Source of the DNA: Megalonaias nervosa
Taxonomy: Eukaryota > Mollusca > Bivalvia > Unionida > Unionidae
Assembly: GCA_016617855.1 (NCBI GenBank)
Contig: JAECUM010005017.1
Coordinates: 1 to 64,000, forward strand
Length of the DNA stretch: 64,000 nucleotides
Direction: 5' to 3'
The notes below the pieces were generated by a model that saw only the letters and a program-made list of their open reading frames with translations, had not been told where the DNA came from and made no database searches. Below, piece after piece: positions 10,251-19,615 of the stretch; the first letter of the stretch is position 1, and each line of letters opens with the position of its first letter. A program made the translations under genes and the position numbers.

Positions 10251-10427
10251 ATGCCACAACGGAAAACAAAATCGTCGATAAAAAAGAAAACAACAAAACG
10301 CAATCGAACAAAACAAGGAGGATTTATTCCAATAGCTCCTCTGTTAGCGGGATTAGCGGGAAGTCTTCTTCCAAACCTATTAGGGATAGGACGTGGAATG
10401 ACTCTACCAGGGACCAGACGCTATTGA
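10251..10427 (+). CDS. Small basic pX/mu-like virion protein
   Basis: 58 aa. The first 20 residues are almost all Lys/Arg/Thr/Ser. The sequence KQGGFIPIAPLLAGLAGSLL then gives a hydrophobic segment behind a GG-F site, ending in a short arginine tail. This is the pattern of adenovirus-type core peptides that bind DNA and are cut by the viral protease; the assignment rests on composition, size and context. It overlaps the protease gene start by 4 bp. Confidence 0.6.
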   Translation: MPQRKTKSSIKKKTTKRNRTKQGGFIPIAPLLAGLAGSLLPNLLGIGRGMTLPGTRRY

Positions 10428-10867
10428 GCAATTTTGATATCATCGAAAAATTGAATGACGTTGTCGGATTTCGCGGAGTATTTTCTAAGGACGAACTCGA
10501 TGACGTACCAGCAGGTGGTTCGTGCGTTGTAAATATAGAAAACTTCAATGATGGCTCCGGCACTCATTGGGTTGCTGTCCATGGTAATAATTATTTTGAT
10601 TCGTTTGGACTTCCTCCGAGTGATCTTATAAAAAGATATATTTTTAAAAAATTTAAAAAAATAAATTATTCGTCTAATCAACTACAGCCGATTGGAACAT
10701 CAGCTTGCGGTTATTATTGTATAATGTTTGTCCGACAGATGTCCCGGAGTGAGAACTCTGGAGATCCTAATTTTTTAAAGTTTATTTTACAGTTTGACAA
10801 GCAACCTTCTCACGCAAACGATGATATTGCAATTAATTTTGTAAAGCCATCTAAAGCTTGCAATTAA
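10424..10867 (+). CDS. Adenain-like cysteine protease (maturation protease)
   Basis: 147 codons with the Ulp1/adenain fold signature: His48 in GTHWVAV, Asp59 in YFDSFG, Gln88, and catalytic Cys95 in TSACGYYC. The Q-to-C spacing of seven equals that of adenovirus protease. It would process capsid-associated precursors such as the genes at 7824 and 10251. The only start at this point is TTG (10424), which overlaps the upstream stop; no in-frame ATG lies near, so the start codon has either been lost or is non-AUG. The body is otherwise open. Confidence 0.85.
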   Translation: MSNFDIIEKLNDVVGFRGVFSKDELDDVPAGGSCVVNIENFNDGSGTHWVAVHGNNYFDSFGLPPSDLIKRYIFKKFKKINYSSNQLQPIGTSACGYYCIMFVRQMSRSENSGDPNFLKFILQFDKQPSHANDDIAINFVKPSKACN

Positions 10868-10881
10868 TTTTATCTAAACTT
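10868..10881 (+). promoter_or_regulatory. TTTTATCTAAACTT motif
   Basis: Lies 27 nt before the ATG at 10895, right after the protease stop. It is identical in its first 14 bases to the motif before the gene at 16192. Confidence 0.45.
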
Positions 10882-10894
10882 GTAAGTATATACA

Positions 10895-11083
10895 ATGTCA
10901 ACATACTGTCTCAAATGTAAAACTAAAACAGAAAATAAGGATGAGACGACAGAAAAAACAAAAAATAATAGAATGATGTTAAAAAGTATTTGTGTTATTT
11001 GTGGCAGAAAGAAAAGTATGTTTTTGAAATTGACAACTGGAGCTGGAATGTGTCCCGACAGAGTTATCTTGATTGATGATTAA
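10895..11083 (+). CDS. Zinc-ribbon protein, DUF5679-like
   Basis: 62 aa, intact. Two CxxC knuckles (YCLKCKTKT and CVICGRKK) are separated by the conserved NNRMMLKSIC linker, and a short tail follows. This small family is widespread in Polintons and large DNA viruses; its function is unknown. In element 2 an equivalent ribbon is fused to the phospholipase gene. Confidence 0.8.
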   Translation: MSTYCLKCKTKTENKDETTEKTKNNRMMLKSICVICGRKKSMFLKLTTGAGMCPDRVILIDD

Positions 11084-11107
11084 TCTTATGAAACATAATA
11101 AAATAAA

Positions 11108-12457
11108 ATGAAATGCAACTGTGATTGTGACAAAGATCTTTGTATCGAACAAGAAAAAATCGTCACATACTGTCAATCATGCAATCGCCGTGAGGTAATT
11201 GGCAGCGGAATCGACATTCACAAAATTATTGGCAAATTACCAAAACCAAAAGGAGGCTGGACATTTGCCAGGCCATAAATATACTGGACCTTATAATCCT
11301 CTCGATAAACAACTAGATGAAAATGATAATCCGCTGCCAGGACAAGAACCTTACAATCAAGTTGATGCAATAGCAATGCGCCACGATATCTGTTACCGGG
11401 ACAACGAGCAAGATAAGGCTGGTTGTGATAAAGTAATGTTAGATGAATTTCGTGATATGGAGCCTACAAATCTACGAGAACGGTTTGATAGAAGGCTGGT
11501 ACAAGGTTTTATTGGAACAAAATATAAAATCGGACTCGGAAAGGAATTATACGATGATCTCGCAGCCGAACTACACAAACCTAAAAAAAAAAGTTTACGC
11601 GACGTAAAGTTGTCGCAAATGCCGTTGACGATATCTGGGCGATAGATTTAGTAGATGTGTCAAATCTAGCTCAGTTTAACGTTGGAGCTGACGGCTCTCC
11701 AAAGAAATATTTGTTTAACGTTGTAGATGTTTTTAGTAAATATGCTTTTAGTGTTCCAGTTTCGGATAAAACAGGAACGTCGATAACTGATGCATTAAAA
11801 CAAATAATAACAAGTACAGAAAGAAAACCGAACAAAATCTGGACCGATCATGGAGCAGAATTTTTTAATAAAAAGTTCGAGCAGTTTTTAGAACAAAATA
11901 ACATAAAAAAATCTGTTACAGGAAATCAGGGAAAAAGTGTCGTAGTAGAGCGATTTAATCGCACGCTAAACGAAAAAATACATAAGTATCTGACAGCTAA
12001 AATTACAAACAGGTATATTGATGATCTTCCGCAGATAGTTGACGAATATAATAACACGAAACATCGAACTATCAAAATGTCGCTAAATGACGCAATTAAA
12101 AATCCGATATTAGCAAATGAAAACATGTACCGCAAACATAAATTTAAAGGGGGTGATAAAGTTAGAATCTCTTTGACTAAAAAAACATTTGAAAAAGGAT
12201 TTACTCCAAACTGGACTGAAGAAGTGTTTGTAATTGATAAAGTACTTTTAACAATACCTGTAACATACGCGTTAAAAGATCTGGCAGGTGAGCCGATCAT
12301 TGGTAGTTTTTACGAACAAGAACTACAGAAAACTGAACAAGATGTTTTTGTCATCGAAAAAGTGATTAGGAAAAAAGGCAATAAAAGTTTAGTTAAGTGG
12401 CTCGGGTATAGCGATAAATTTAATAGTTGGATACCAACCAAACAAATTACGAAATAA
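11108..12457 (+). pseudogene. Phospholipase A2-integrase-chromodomain fusion
   Basis: A Cys-rich N-terminus (CNCDCDKDLC, then CQSC) leads into a parvovirus-type PLA2 domain with a Ca-loop (LPGHKYTGPYNPL) and a His-Asp dyad (MRHDICYRDN). A linker then runs into a retroviral-type integrase core with Asp in AIDLVDV, Asp in IWTDHGAEF and Glu in VVVERFNRT. A chromodomain (FVIEKVIRKKG to SDKFNSWIP) closes the protein. The frame changes near 11262 and again near 11630, but homology runs straight through both, so this was one polypeptide of about 450 residues. PLA2 would breach endosomal membranes and the integrase inserts the element; the chromodomain may steer target choice. Confidence 0.85.
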
Positions 12458-12964
12458 TGTTTTTGTAGATTTCCTCGTACTTACGTTTGATAGATTTACA
12501 TTTTACTGGTCTACATAACGATATTAGATACTGCCTGCGATCGTCAGAGATCGTCATCAAATTAAAAATTTTGACAAATATGCAATCAAATTTTATATTT
12601 TTCTGTCTGCCTGGAATTTTGATGTTTAAAAAGGGTTTGATAAGCTGCCAAAATATTTGTTGTTCGGCAACAGTAAAATTAAATTTTATTATTTTTTTGG
12701 CAATGTGATACTTAACATTATATCTTCCAGTTGTCGGTCTGCTGTAATTTTTCTGTCAACGACGGTGACTATTTCATCATCATCGTCAGATTCGTTGTTG
12801 TACAAACTATCATCTTCGCTATAACTAGCAGATTTGTCTATTATATTGTTAGAGATTGTAATATTGTCTGCGACTGTGTTGTTGGTAATTGTGTCTCTAG
12901 AGATGAAATCTCTTGCGATTGTATCTTCCGCATATATTTCAGCAAGTCGTTTCATCAGATCCAT
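12447..12964 (-). pseudogene. Conserved Polinton protein, acidic N-part and basic C-part
   Basis: Starts at MDLMKRLAEIYAED (12964). The first 90 residues are acidic and Asn/Ser-rich with a DDDDE run. The frame changes at an A-run near 12700, and a basic domain follows (FNFTVAEQQIFWQLIKPFL, later DRRQYLISLCRPVKC) to the stop at 12447. About 170 codons. The function is not known; an EQQIFWQL-type helix recurs in Polinton proteins. It overlaps the integrase stop tail-to-tail by 11 bp and shares a 36-bp divergent promoter region with the gene at 13001. Confidence 0.65.
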
Positions 12965-12976
12965 ATTATAATATAC

Positions 12977-12986
12977 TTTTATCTAA
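12977..12986 (+). promoter_or_regulatory. TTTTATCTAA motif in divergent promoter
   Basis: Lies 24 nt before the ATG at 13001, inside the short divergent spacer that also contains the near-palindrome TATTATAATATA next to the minus-strand start at 12964. Confidence 0.4.
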
Positions 12987-13000
12987 TTTGTTGTTATAAG

Positions 13001-13283
13001 ATGACTGACGAGGTAAAATATCATCAAAAGGTTAATATATTAAATTACACGGAACTAGCCGAAGCGGTAAGAAAATGTCTGTCAGGTTATAGTGCATATT
13101 CCGTTGACGTTATTGTTACGCAAGGTGATTCTCATAAAAGATTACTAACAGCAGCAGAAAAAAAATAAACTTAATGAAAATGCTTTTATAACATTAAAAT
13201 TTGATCGCGATGATATTATGGCATTTGCACATAGCTGTCTTACTAAGACAGAATTACGAAATATTATTAATCATCATATCTAA
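13001..13283 (+). pseudogene. Small unknown Polinton gene
   Basis: Starts at MTDEVKYHQKVNILNY. The frame changes in an A-run near 13165, and the second half (NAFITLKFDRDDIMAF) stays open to 13283; about 94 codons. The composition resembles a small soluble alpha/beta protein, with no motif recognised. Its 3' end overlaps the HNH gene by 17 bp, tail to tail. Confidence 0.5.
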
Positions 13284-14076
13284 AAACAATCCTGGCATCG
13301 TATTCACTTGAAAAAGCTGATCCTGTTACTCTATCAGCAACAAATTTTACTACCCCAGGATTTATCTTATAGTGTTTAGCCGCAGCTGAAATCGATTTAA
13401 ATTTGATCTCCTCATCTGTTTTGAGATTCAACAAAACAACAGGTTTTGCCGGATATCTAAAATTAATACCAACACCTCGTCCTTTTCTTACATTTTCCTG
13501 CTGGGTAACTATTTCCAAATTTTCTATTCGATTATCAGTTTTTACGTTATTGATGTGATTAATCACAAGACCATCGGGTATAGGTCCGTTAAACGTCTCG
13601 TAAACAAAACGATGAGATTGATAATGAACTCGATCTGTTAGTGTTCCTCTGATACCTACTACGAGATACCCCATGTTATTCATGGTACCAACAACATTTT
13701 TAGTTTTTCTATTTCTAATAATACCGCAATCGTTAGCCTCGTATAAATCAAAGACCGGGTGCGGCTGAAACTCGTTTTGTAAAGATAAGTTTTCGATATT
13801 GTCATCAGTAATCGAGCCATTTACTCGATAGACTCGCTGCCCTTCTGGAATATCCTCGCAGAACAAAGTATAAATAAAATCTTTTCGAAACATTTCAATT
13901 CTCTCGGTATTATCACCTTTGACGCTGATCTTATAGCCTGCTGGCGTTGCTTCACCCATCGGATGTTTGTACTGGACACTTATCACCGACCCTAATGCAT
14001 TTCCAGCGTATAGGTTATACTTCGGATGAACGTAATAATACTCTTGCTCGTTTGCGCTTGTCAGATTTTGTGTCAT
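13267..14076 (-). CDS. HNH endonuclease with NUMOD-type DNA-binding modules
   Basis: 269 aa, fully open. Two related N-terminal modules (around VHPKYNLYAGNALG and HPVFDLYEANDCGIIRNRK) precede an HNH core with INHINNVKTDNRIENLEIVT. A NUMOD1-like segment (FKSISAAAKHYKINPGVV) lies at the C-terminus. This is the architecture of phage and organelle homing endonucleases (I-HmuI/SegE type). Within a Polinton it may act as a selfish passenger or in replication or repair; this is inference. It is intact while most longer neighbours are broken. It is divergent from PolB across about 105 bp. A broken homologue lies at 40708-41171. Confidence 0.85.
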   Translation of the reverse strand: MTQNLTSANEQEYYYVHPKYNLYAGNALGSVISVQYKHPMGEATPAGYKISVKGDNTERIEMFRKDFIYTLFCEDIPEGQRVYRVNGSITDDNIENLSLQNEFQPHPVFDLYEANDCGIIRNRKTKNVVGTMNNMGYLVVGIRGTLTDRVHYQSHRFVYETFNGPIPDGLVINHINNVKTDNRIENLEIVTQQENVRKGRGVGINFRYPAKPVVLLNLKTDEEIKFKSISAAAKHYKINPGVVKFVADRVTGSAFSSEYDARIVFRYDD

Positions 14077-14181
14077 TATATTATAATGATTTTATATCTC
14101 TAATTGTTTGTTCAGCTGGCGCGTGGTGAGTTATCGATCGAACAATCAATTAAACATATAATATTACACTATAGTATAGCG

Positions 14182-16160
14182 ATGCTGAAATTGCGAGATA
14201 TAGCCAAGAAGAGTCTTATGGGAGAACCTGAAAAAATAGCGACTGCCTTTACAGGTTTTGACAACAGTTATCGGTTCGATAAACAAATCGTACTGGTAAA
14301 TTTTACTGCAACAAATCTTTACCACCTGCTAGAGCCAACTGTAAAACGTGAACTTGAAAAACATAATAGCATAAGGCTATTGGTGCAATATCATATTGTA
14401 TTTTCAAAGCTCCTTGTGACAGAGGGATCAACTGACAAGGAAATTGCAGACCCTTACATTAATGCAAAATCACGGCGTGTTTTGATTGGGACTGATCTTT
14501 TATCACTAGCTAATGAAATACACCAAGAAATTTGGAAAAAGATAGAAGAATTTACCGAATTGGGTTCGGGTTGGAAGTTTGAAATGATCAAAGAAATTTT
14601 ATTTCACACAATAAAATATAACGTATTACGCGGTAGTTCGTATATTGATTTGCCACCAAAAATAAAAAATAAAAAATGTTGTATAAATGTAAAGAACGTC
14701 GATAACAGATGTTTCCAATGGGCTATTCTTTCTGCGCTATTTCCAGCAGAAAAAGACGCTAATCGTGTTGACAAGTATATTAGTCACGTGTCAAAATTAA
14801 ATTTTAAAGACATTGACTTTCCAGTTGTAGAAAATCAAATACCAAAGTTTGAAAAGCAAAATAATGTTTCGATCAACGTTTTCGGACTAGATGAAAAAGA
14901 AAACGTCTATCCTAGATATATTTCAGAAAAAGCTTCACAATCGACAATAAACTTGCTGTTTTATAAAAATCATTACGTTTGGATTAAAAACTTTAGTGAA
15001 CTAGTTGGCAGACAGTATAGTAAATATAAAAAAAAAAAGTTCTTCTGTTATCGCTGTTTGCACGGTTGTACAGACAATGAAACATTACAAAAGCATTTGC
15101 AGTACTGTAGTGACGTACAACGAATACCAATGCCATCCAAAGAAAATAGTGTGTTACAGTTTGTCCATCACAATCACAAACTAAAAATTCCTTTCGTCAT
15201 ATACGCCGATTTCGAATGCTTACTTCAGCCTGTACTTGGCGTAGAAAATAATCCTAACCAATCGAGCACAAGGAAATCTAAAAACCATGTTCCATGCGGA
15301 GTAGCGTATAAGATAGTCTGTTGTGTTGATTCGAGATTATCTAAACCAATCAAATTATATCGCGGTAATAATCCAGCTGTCTGGCTTCTCAAGCAGTTAA
15401 TTAGCGAAGTTGATAATATATTTAATCGTTTGAAAAGAGTAACTCCAATGATAAAACTGACATCTCAACAAGAATCTGATCACGAGCAAGCGGAATTTTG
15501 TTATATTTGTGAAAAAGCTTTTGATGATAACAAGAAAGTACGTGACCATTGCCATCTAACAGGACAGTATCGTGGAGCGGCTCATGATCAATGTAATTTA
15601 AAATTTTATGCTCCAGATTTTATTCCAGTTGTTCTTCACAACTTCCGAGGATATGATAGCCACATTATCGTAGAAGCTTTTGGTGATCCTGACGTAAAAT
15701 CTCGTTTAAAACTCGATAACGTAATCAAATGCATTCCAAATAATTTTGAAAAGTATATGTCAGTTACGCTAGTTAAGTTGCGTTTTATTGACAGCCTACA
15801 GTTTATGGCGGCATCATTGGATGAGCTAGTAAAAGGTTGTAGCGAGTTTGATAACCTAAGAGATTGTTTTGGAGATAAATTTAATCTACTGACTAAAAAA
15901 GGAATATTTCCGTACGAGTATCTCGATGATTGGAGTAAATTTGATGAAACCTCGCTACCTGACAAGGACAAATTTTACTCACAACTGAAAAATGAAAATA
16001 TAACCGATGACGAGTATAAGTACGTGAAACAGATGTCATTATCAAACGTGGATTGAGCAATTTTGATGATAAACGATATTGTGAAAACGGAGTAGATACA
16101 TTTGCACTTGAGTATTGTCATGATGATAGATCTATACTCGATATTATATTCGATGACTAA
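14182..16160 (+). pseudogene. Protein-primed DNA polymerase B with catalytic domain deleted
   Basis: ATG chosen at 14182 (the frame is open earlier but without an ATG). An N-terminal region typical of Polinton PolB (KCCINVKNVDNRCFQWAI) is followed by a zinc-finger stretch (FFCYRCLHGC), Exo I FVIYADFECLL, a second zinc module (CYICEKAF to VRDHCHLTGQYRGAAHDQC), Exo II VVLHNFRGYDSHII and Exo III-region RFIDSLQFMAASL. The frame ends at 16056 with no palm or thumb. In a second frame from about 16032 the extreme C-terminus (GLSNFDDKRYCENG) appears and stops at 16160. The polymerase domain, probably over 450 residues, has therefore been removed by a deletion with its junction near 16030. Confidence 0.85.
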
Positions 16161-16169
16161 GGTATTAAA

Positions 16170-16181
16170 TTTTATCTAAAC
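16170..16181 (+). promoter_or_regulatory. TTTTATCTAAAC motif
   Basis: Begins 22 nt before the ATG at 16192. It matches the motif at 10868 over 14 bases (AATTTTATCTAAACTT is shared by both). Confidence 0.45.
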
Positions 16182-16191
16182 TTTAGAAATA

Positions 16192-16644
16192 ATGTTTGAA
16201 AATTTGACAGTGGCAAATAGCTATAATAGCAAGATCAAATATCTAATGATGGACGGCAAACAATTGACAGTTGAAATTAATAATGAAACATCAGGTATAT
16301 GTTTTACCGCAGTTCGTGACAAGCTAAAACTTTCTCTTACCAGATTTGATGGCAGCGAGTATTTCAATTACCTCGAACAATTGAGCCAGAAGTTGTTAGC
16401 GGAATTTAAAAACCTTCACAATCCGATCAGCCAACAAAAATATACTAAACTTACAATCGATCTTGATCGATCAAAAGTATATTTTATCAACAAAAAATAT
16501 CCTCTTAACAAATCGCAAATAAAAGATTTATTTGGGTCTCGTCGCTGTGTGAGCGGTAAAGTAAAGTTTAGTCTCTACCATCGCGACGATGAAATATTTC
16601 TAATATCAACAGTTGAAACATTGATAATTGGTAATGAGGTATAA
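16192..16644 (+). CDS. Orphan gene next to right TIR
   Basis: 150 aa, open, ATG with TTTTATCTAAAC upstream. Mixed alpha/beta, Lys-rich, no transmembrane segment and no recognised domain; it begins MFENLTVANSY. Its first codons (ATAAATAATGTTTGAAAATTT) recur at 16641-16661 right behind its own stop, where they open a nine-codon remnant (MFENFSVKV) inside the right TIR. The TIR thus appears to have captured the start of a second copy of this gene. Confidence 0.6.
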   Translation: MFENLTVANSYNSKIKYLMMDGKQLTVEINNETSGICFTAVRDKLKLSLTRFDGSEYFNYLEQLSQKLLAEFKNLHNPISQQKYTKLTIDLDRSKVYFINKKYPLNKSQIKDLFGSRRCVSGKVKFSLYHRDDEIFLISTVETLIIGNEV

Positions 16645-16927
16645 ATAATGTTTGAAAATTTCAGTGTAAAAGTCTAGGATTATATCTGCGCTAGGATTTT
16701 GGGAAAATCGTTTGGGGTGGGGATTTTAGGGTCTCCGAGATGGTAATTTATATTTGTTTGGAGGGTGGTGAGAGGTCCCTGCGCCAGAAACCTCTTTCGG
16801 TTTTGTGAAAAAATCGTTTGGGGTGGAAATTTTAGGGTCTCCGAGAGGGTAATTTATATTTGTTTGGAGGGTGGGGAGAGGGTGGAAAGAGGTCTCTGCG
16901 CCAGAAACCTCACATTCCCTTACTACT
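16640..16927 (-). repeat. Right TIR of element 1 (288 bp)
   Basis: Inverted copy of 3289-3576 with about eight substitutions and two one-base indels. It overlaps the stop codon of the orphan gene and contains a truncated repeat of that gene's start. Confidence 0.95.
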
Positions 16928-16932
16928 AATGT
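16928..16932 (+). repeat. Target-site duplication AATGT, right copy
   Basis: Matches 3284-3288 exactly and directly abuts the TIR. Confidence 0.8.
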
Positions 16933-17234
16933 TCATGTGTACAGTTTTGTTTTCAATTGGACAAATTTTAATACAGGATGCTCCAAGGTTATAATCGTTG
17001 CGCTGTCGGTATAAGTATTCTCCCTTGATTATGCTTATCTCCAATGATTGTTGCTTATAAACTCGTTTGTTCCATAGACTAAAATATTTTGACGTTTTGT
17101 TCGTTATTGAAACTAAATTTTGAAAGAGTTACCGAGTGTTAGGTTGTTTTCTGGTGTTTTCCTCATATAGTTTTTGAGAATAAGTTCCTTGGAGAGACAA
17201 AACATAAGTACATTCATTGGGGGTTTGTAGCATA

Positions 17235-17447
17235 CATACGCCTCTTGCAAGCTATGCTTAAGTATACTGGTTCCCACTATAATCGTACATACGACCCTTG
17301 CAAGCTATCATTTAGTATAATGGTTCCCACTATAATCGTACATACGACGCTTGCAAGCTATCATTAAGTATAATGGTTCCCACTATAATCAATCATACGA
17401 CGCTTGCAAGCTATCACTAAGTATACTAGTTGCTATTACAATGACCT
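17235..17447. repeat. Tandem repeat, four 53-bp units
   Basis: Units contain CATACGACGCTTGCAAGCTA and GGTTCCCACTATAATC. Starts at 17235, 17288, 17341 and 17394 give an exact 53-bp period; the last unit is more diverged. Confidence 0.85.
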
Positions 17448-18724
17448 GGTGGGAAGATTAGTCTCACTGACCAGATTTTCGCTTGCCTTCGTGAGACCTT
17501 CGCTCATAGCCATACGACGTTCTGATTTTTTCTAACGCCATAATGAGGCATTCCCAGAACTAGAAACTCTGTTTGGCAAGTCATGCGAATTGGTGCCTTA
17601 AGTCATTGTTATGATAAGTATTTCACTGCGCATTTGCATTTTTATTGGCTGATTGAGACACACAATGGCAGTGGTGATAAATAATAGGCTAGGGATTGAT
17701 GTCTTAGAAGTTTGGCAAAAGCACCTCCTATCGGTAACGCAAACATTTTATCAAATCATCGTATGGCGAAGCTCTCACTGAGTCATGCAAGTATGGTTGA
17801 ACTAGAAAATGGGAAAAGCTACCTCCCCTATCCAAACCAAGCATGGTTGAACTAGAAACCGGGAAAAGCTACCTCACCTATCCAAGCCCTTCTTCAAATT
17901 AACCTATCAATTATTAGAGTCTTCGAATTCGGTCATGGATCGCTATAGTTGAAATTGCCTCAAAGTCGCACCGCCCCGTCCGGCCACGCACCCACCCCGC
18001 CCCCCTTGGCGCTCTTTTTTTTCTTATAGCAGCATAATGCAGCACCAATTTTTAGTCATCTTTATGGAAGGAAACATGGGTAAACGAACGACAATTAAAT
18101 CAATATTGATATATACACACTTCTTTTCTACGCCAGGTTCTGTAAAACGAGCAAGGAAAAAGAAATACGGCTTCGTTTTGAGGAACTCCTTCTGAACACT
18201 TAGCTCAAGCAAGCAGATGCTAAAAGCTAATTCCGCAAAAGTGAGGTAAGTCTTTATCCACTTTATAATAATAAGGAGTCATGAATACTAGTTCGTAGAG
18301 GTTAGCAATATAACTTGGGGCGAATGGGATGGCGGGGCTATCTATGGTTAGTTATGTGTTTAAATGCCCTTAAATTCCAACCAATCAACATTATTTGCGT
18401 GTGGAATATTGGGCATTCATGCGTGCTTACTGTTTTGTGATTTTTCTCGCAACCTCAGACAAATTGCAAAATCTTCGCTCGCAAAACTGAACGTACGAAT
18501 CAGAAAATTGTAGAAATTCACAATTTGACTACGCACTTTTAAAGGCAATAATTTGTAAGCATTTATCAAGATGAATATTACACATAATATGTTTGACTGT
18601 CCGTTTGCCTTTCTTTTATATTTACAACCTATCCTTTATAGTTCAAATTTCATTTGATCTGCCTTTAACGTCTATTTCTTCGTACCAGTACGTTTTGTTT
18701 TAATCTCTCTGTTAGTTTCTTTTT

Positions 18725-18726
<2 letters not shown>
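17448..18726. other. No gene recognised
   Basis: Host sequence. It includes a direct duplication of about 51 bp around 17786-17886 (ATGGTTGAACTAGAAA and GGGAAAAGCTACCTC occur twice) and a C-rich patch near 17965-18010. No coding signal. Confidence 0.4.

Positions 18727-18812
<86 letters not shown>
18727..18812. repeat. (TA)n microsatellite
   Basis: About 43 uninterrupted TA units. ORFs across it only translate the repeat. Confidence 0.95.
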
Positions 18813-18814
<2 letters not shown>

Positions 18815-19615
18815 GGCCATGCAGTCTGACTGTGAATATCTGCATATCTTTTCAATTTTATGCTTATTTCTCTGTATGTTGGATGATCTGAATAGCTGCA
18901 AATAGACACAATGATCTGGTTCTTATGCAGATGGACAAAACTAACCTACGAAGTCGATCAAGTCTAATGTTAGTTACGACGGAAACATGTACAAAAATCA
19001 AGAGTTCAGCTTGACAGTGAGTTTCAATCTTGAAATTGGAAACACCGATGGGCTGGTTGTTAACGATGACGAAGGCTGGCTCTCGGCGACTAAGTGTACC
19101 ACCGCTTGCTCATGACAAAATCAATAGCATTCATGTCCGTTAGTCGAGCGACCTATTGCCCATTGACTAAACTTTGTTTACACAATTCTGTCTTTTCGTT
19201 CACATACCTCACAGAGAGTTATGTTATGCTGGGTCTTGAATTACTGGATTTTCCAAGAGCAATAAGTTTGGTAATTCGTTGGAGTGGAATACCAGAAATA
19301 GTCAGTGTTAAATGACACTATTATGGTCAAGAAATCTGAGCTAATTTGAGACGTATGCTTGATCTAGTAGCAAATATGGCCGCTACTCATTCAGACGAAC
19401 AGATTTAAAATCCCACAATGTGAACCTACTTTCGTTCTTCTTTCTCACGTGCGGTTGTACTTTGAAACAGGAATATACACAGAACACAGTAAAACATAAA
19501 CAGTAAACAGCTGACATTATCGCGCTGGATACATTAAAATAGTCGATACTTCAATCTCTTTTATAGTCATAGTGCTAGCCAGTATGTTGGAACATACACT
19601 AAAGTAATCGTTTGC
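18813..19615. other. No gene recognised
   Basis: No splice-consistent exon, RNA gene or repeat stands out in this stretch. Confidence 0.35.

Larger units (their letters stand above)
3289..16927. mobile_element. Polinton/Maverick element 1, complete but decayed
   Basis: A 13,639-bp element bounded by near-identical 288-bp TIRs starting AGTAGTAAGGGA, inside a direct repeat AATGT at 3284-3288 and 16928-16932. It encodes the diagnostic Polinton set: protein-primed PolB, retroviral-type integrase with chromodomain, A32-like ATPase, adenain-like protease, double jelly-roll capsid, penton and small accessory proteins. The right half shows tail-to-tail overlaps of 11-17 bp. Most longer genes have one or two stops or frame changes, and PolB has lost its catalytic domain, so the copy is not autonomous. 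The two TIRs differ by about eight substitutions and two one-base indels, suggesting a moderately recent insertion. Known Polintons usually have 6-bp duplications and run 15-20 kb; both values are lower here. Confidence 0.95.

Noticed and set aside
15636..15971. Minus-strand 111-codon ORF within PolB
   Set aside because: Shadow of the PolB exonuclease region on the opposite strand.
18665..18909. Tyr/Ile repeat proteins across the (TA)n array
   Set aside because: Pure microsatellite translation; the same holds at 1287-1536, 3174-3356 and 41272-41712 (upper part).
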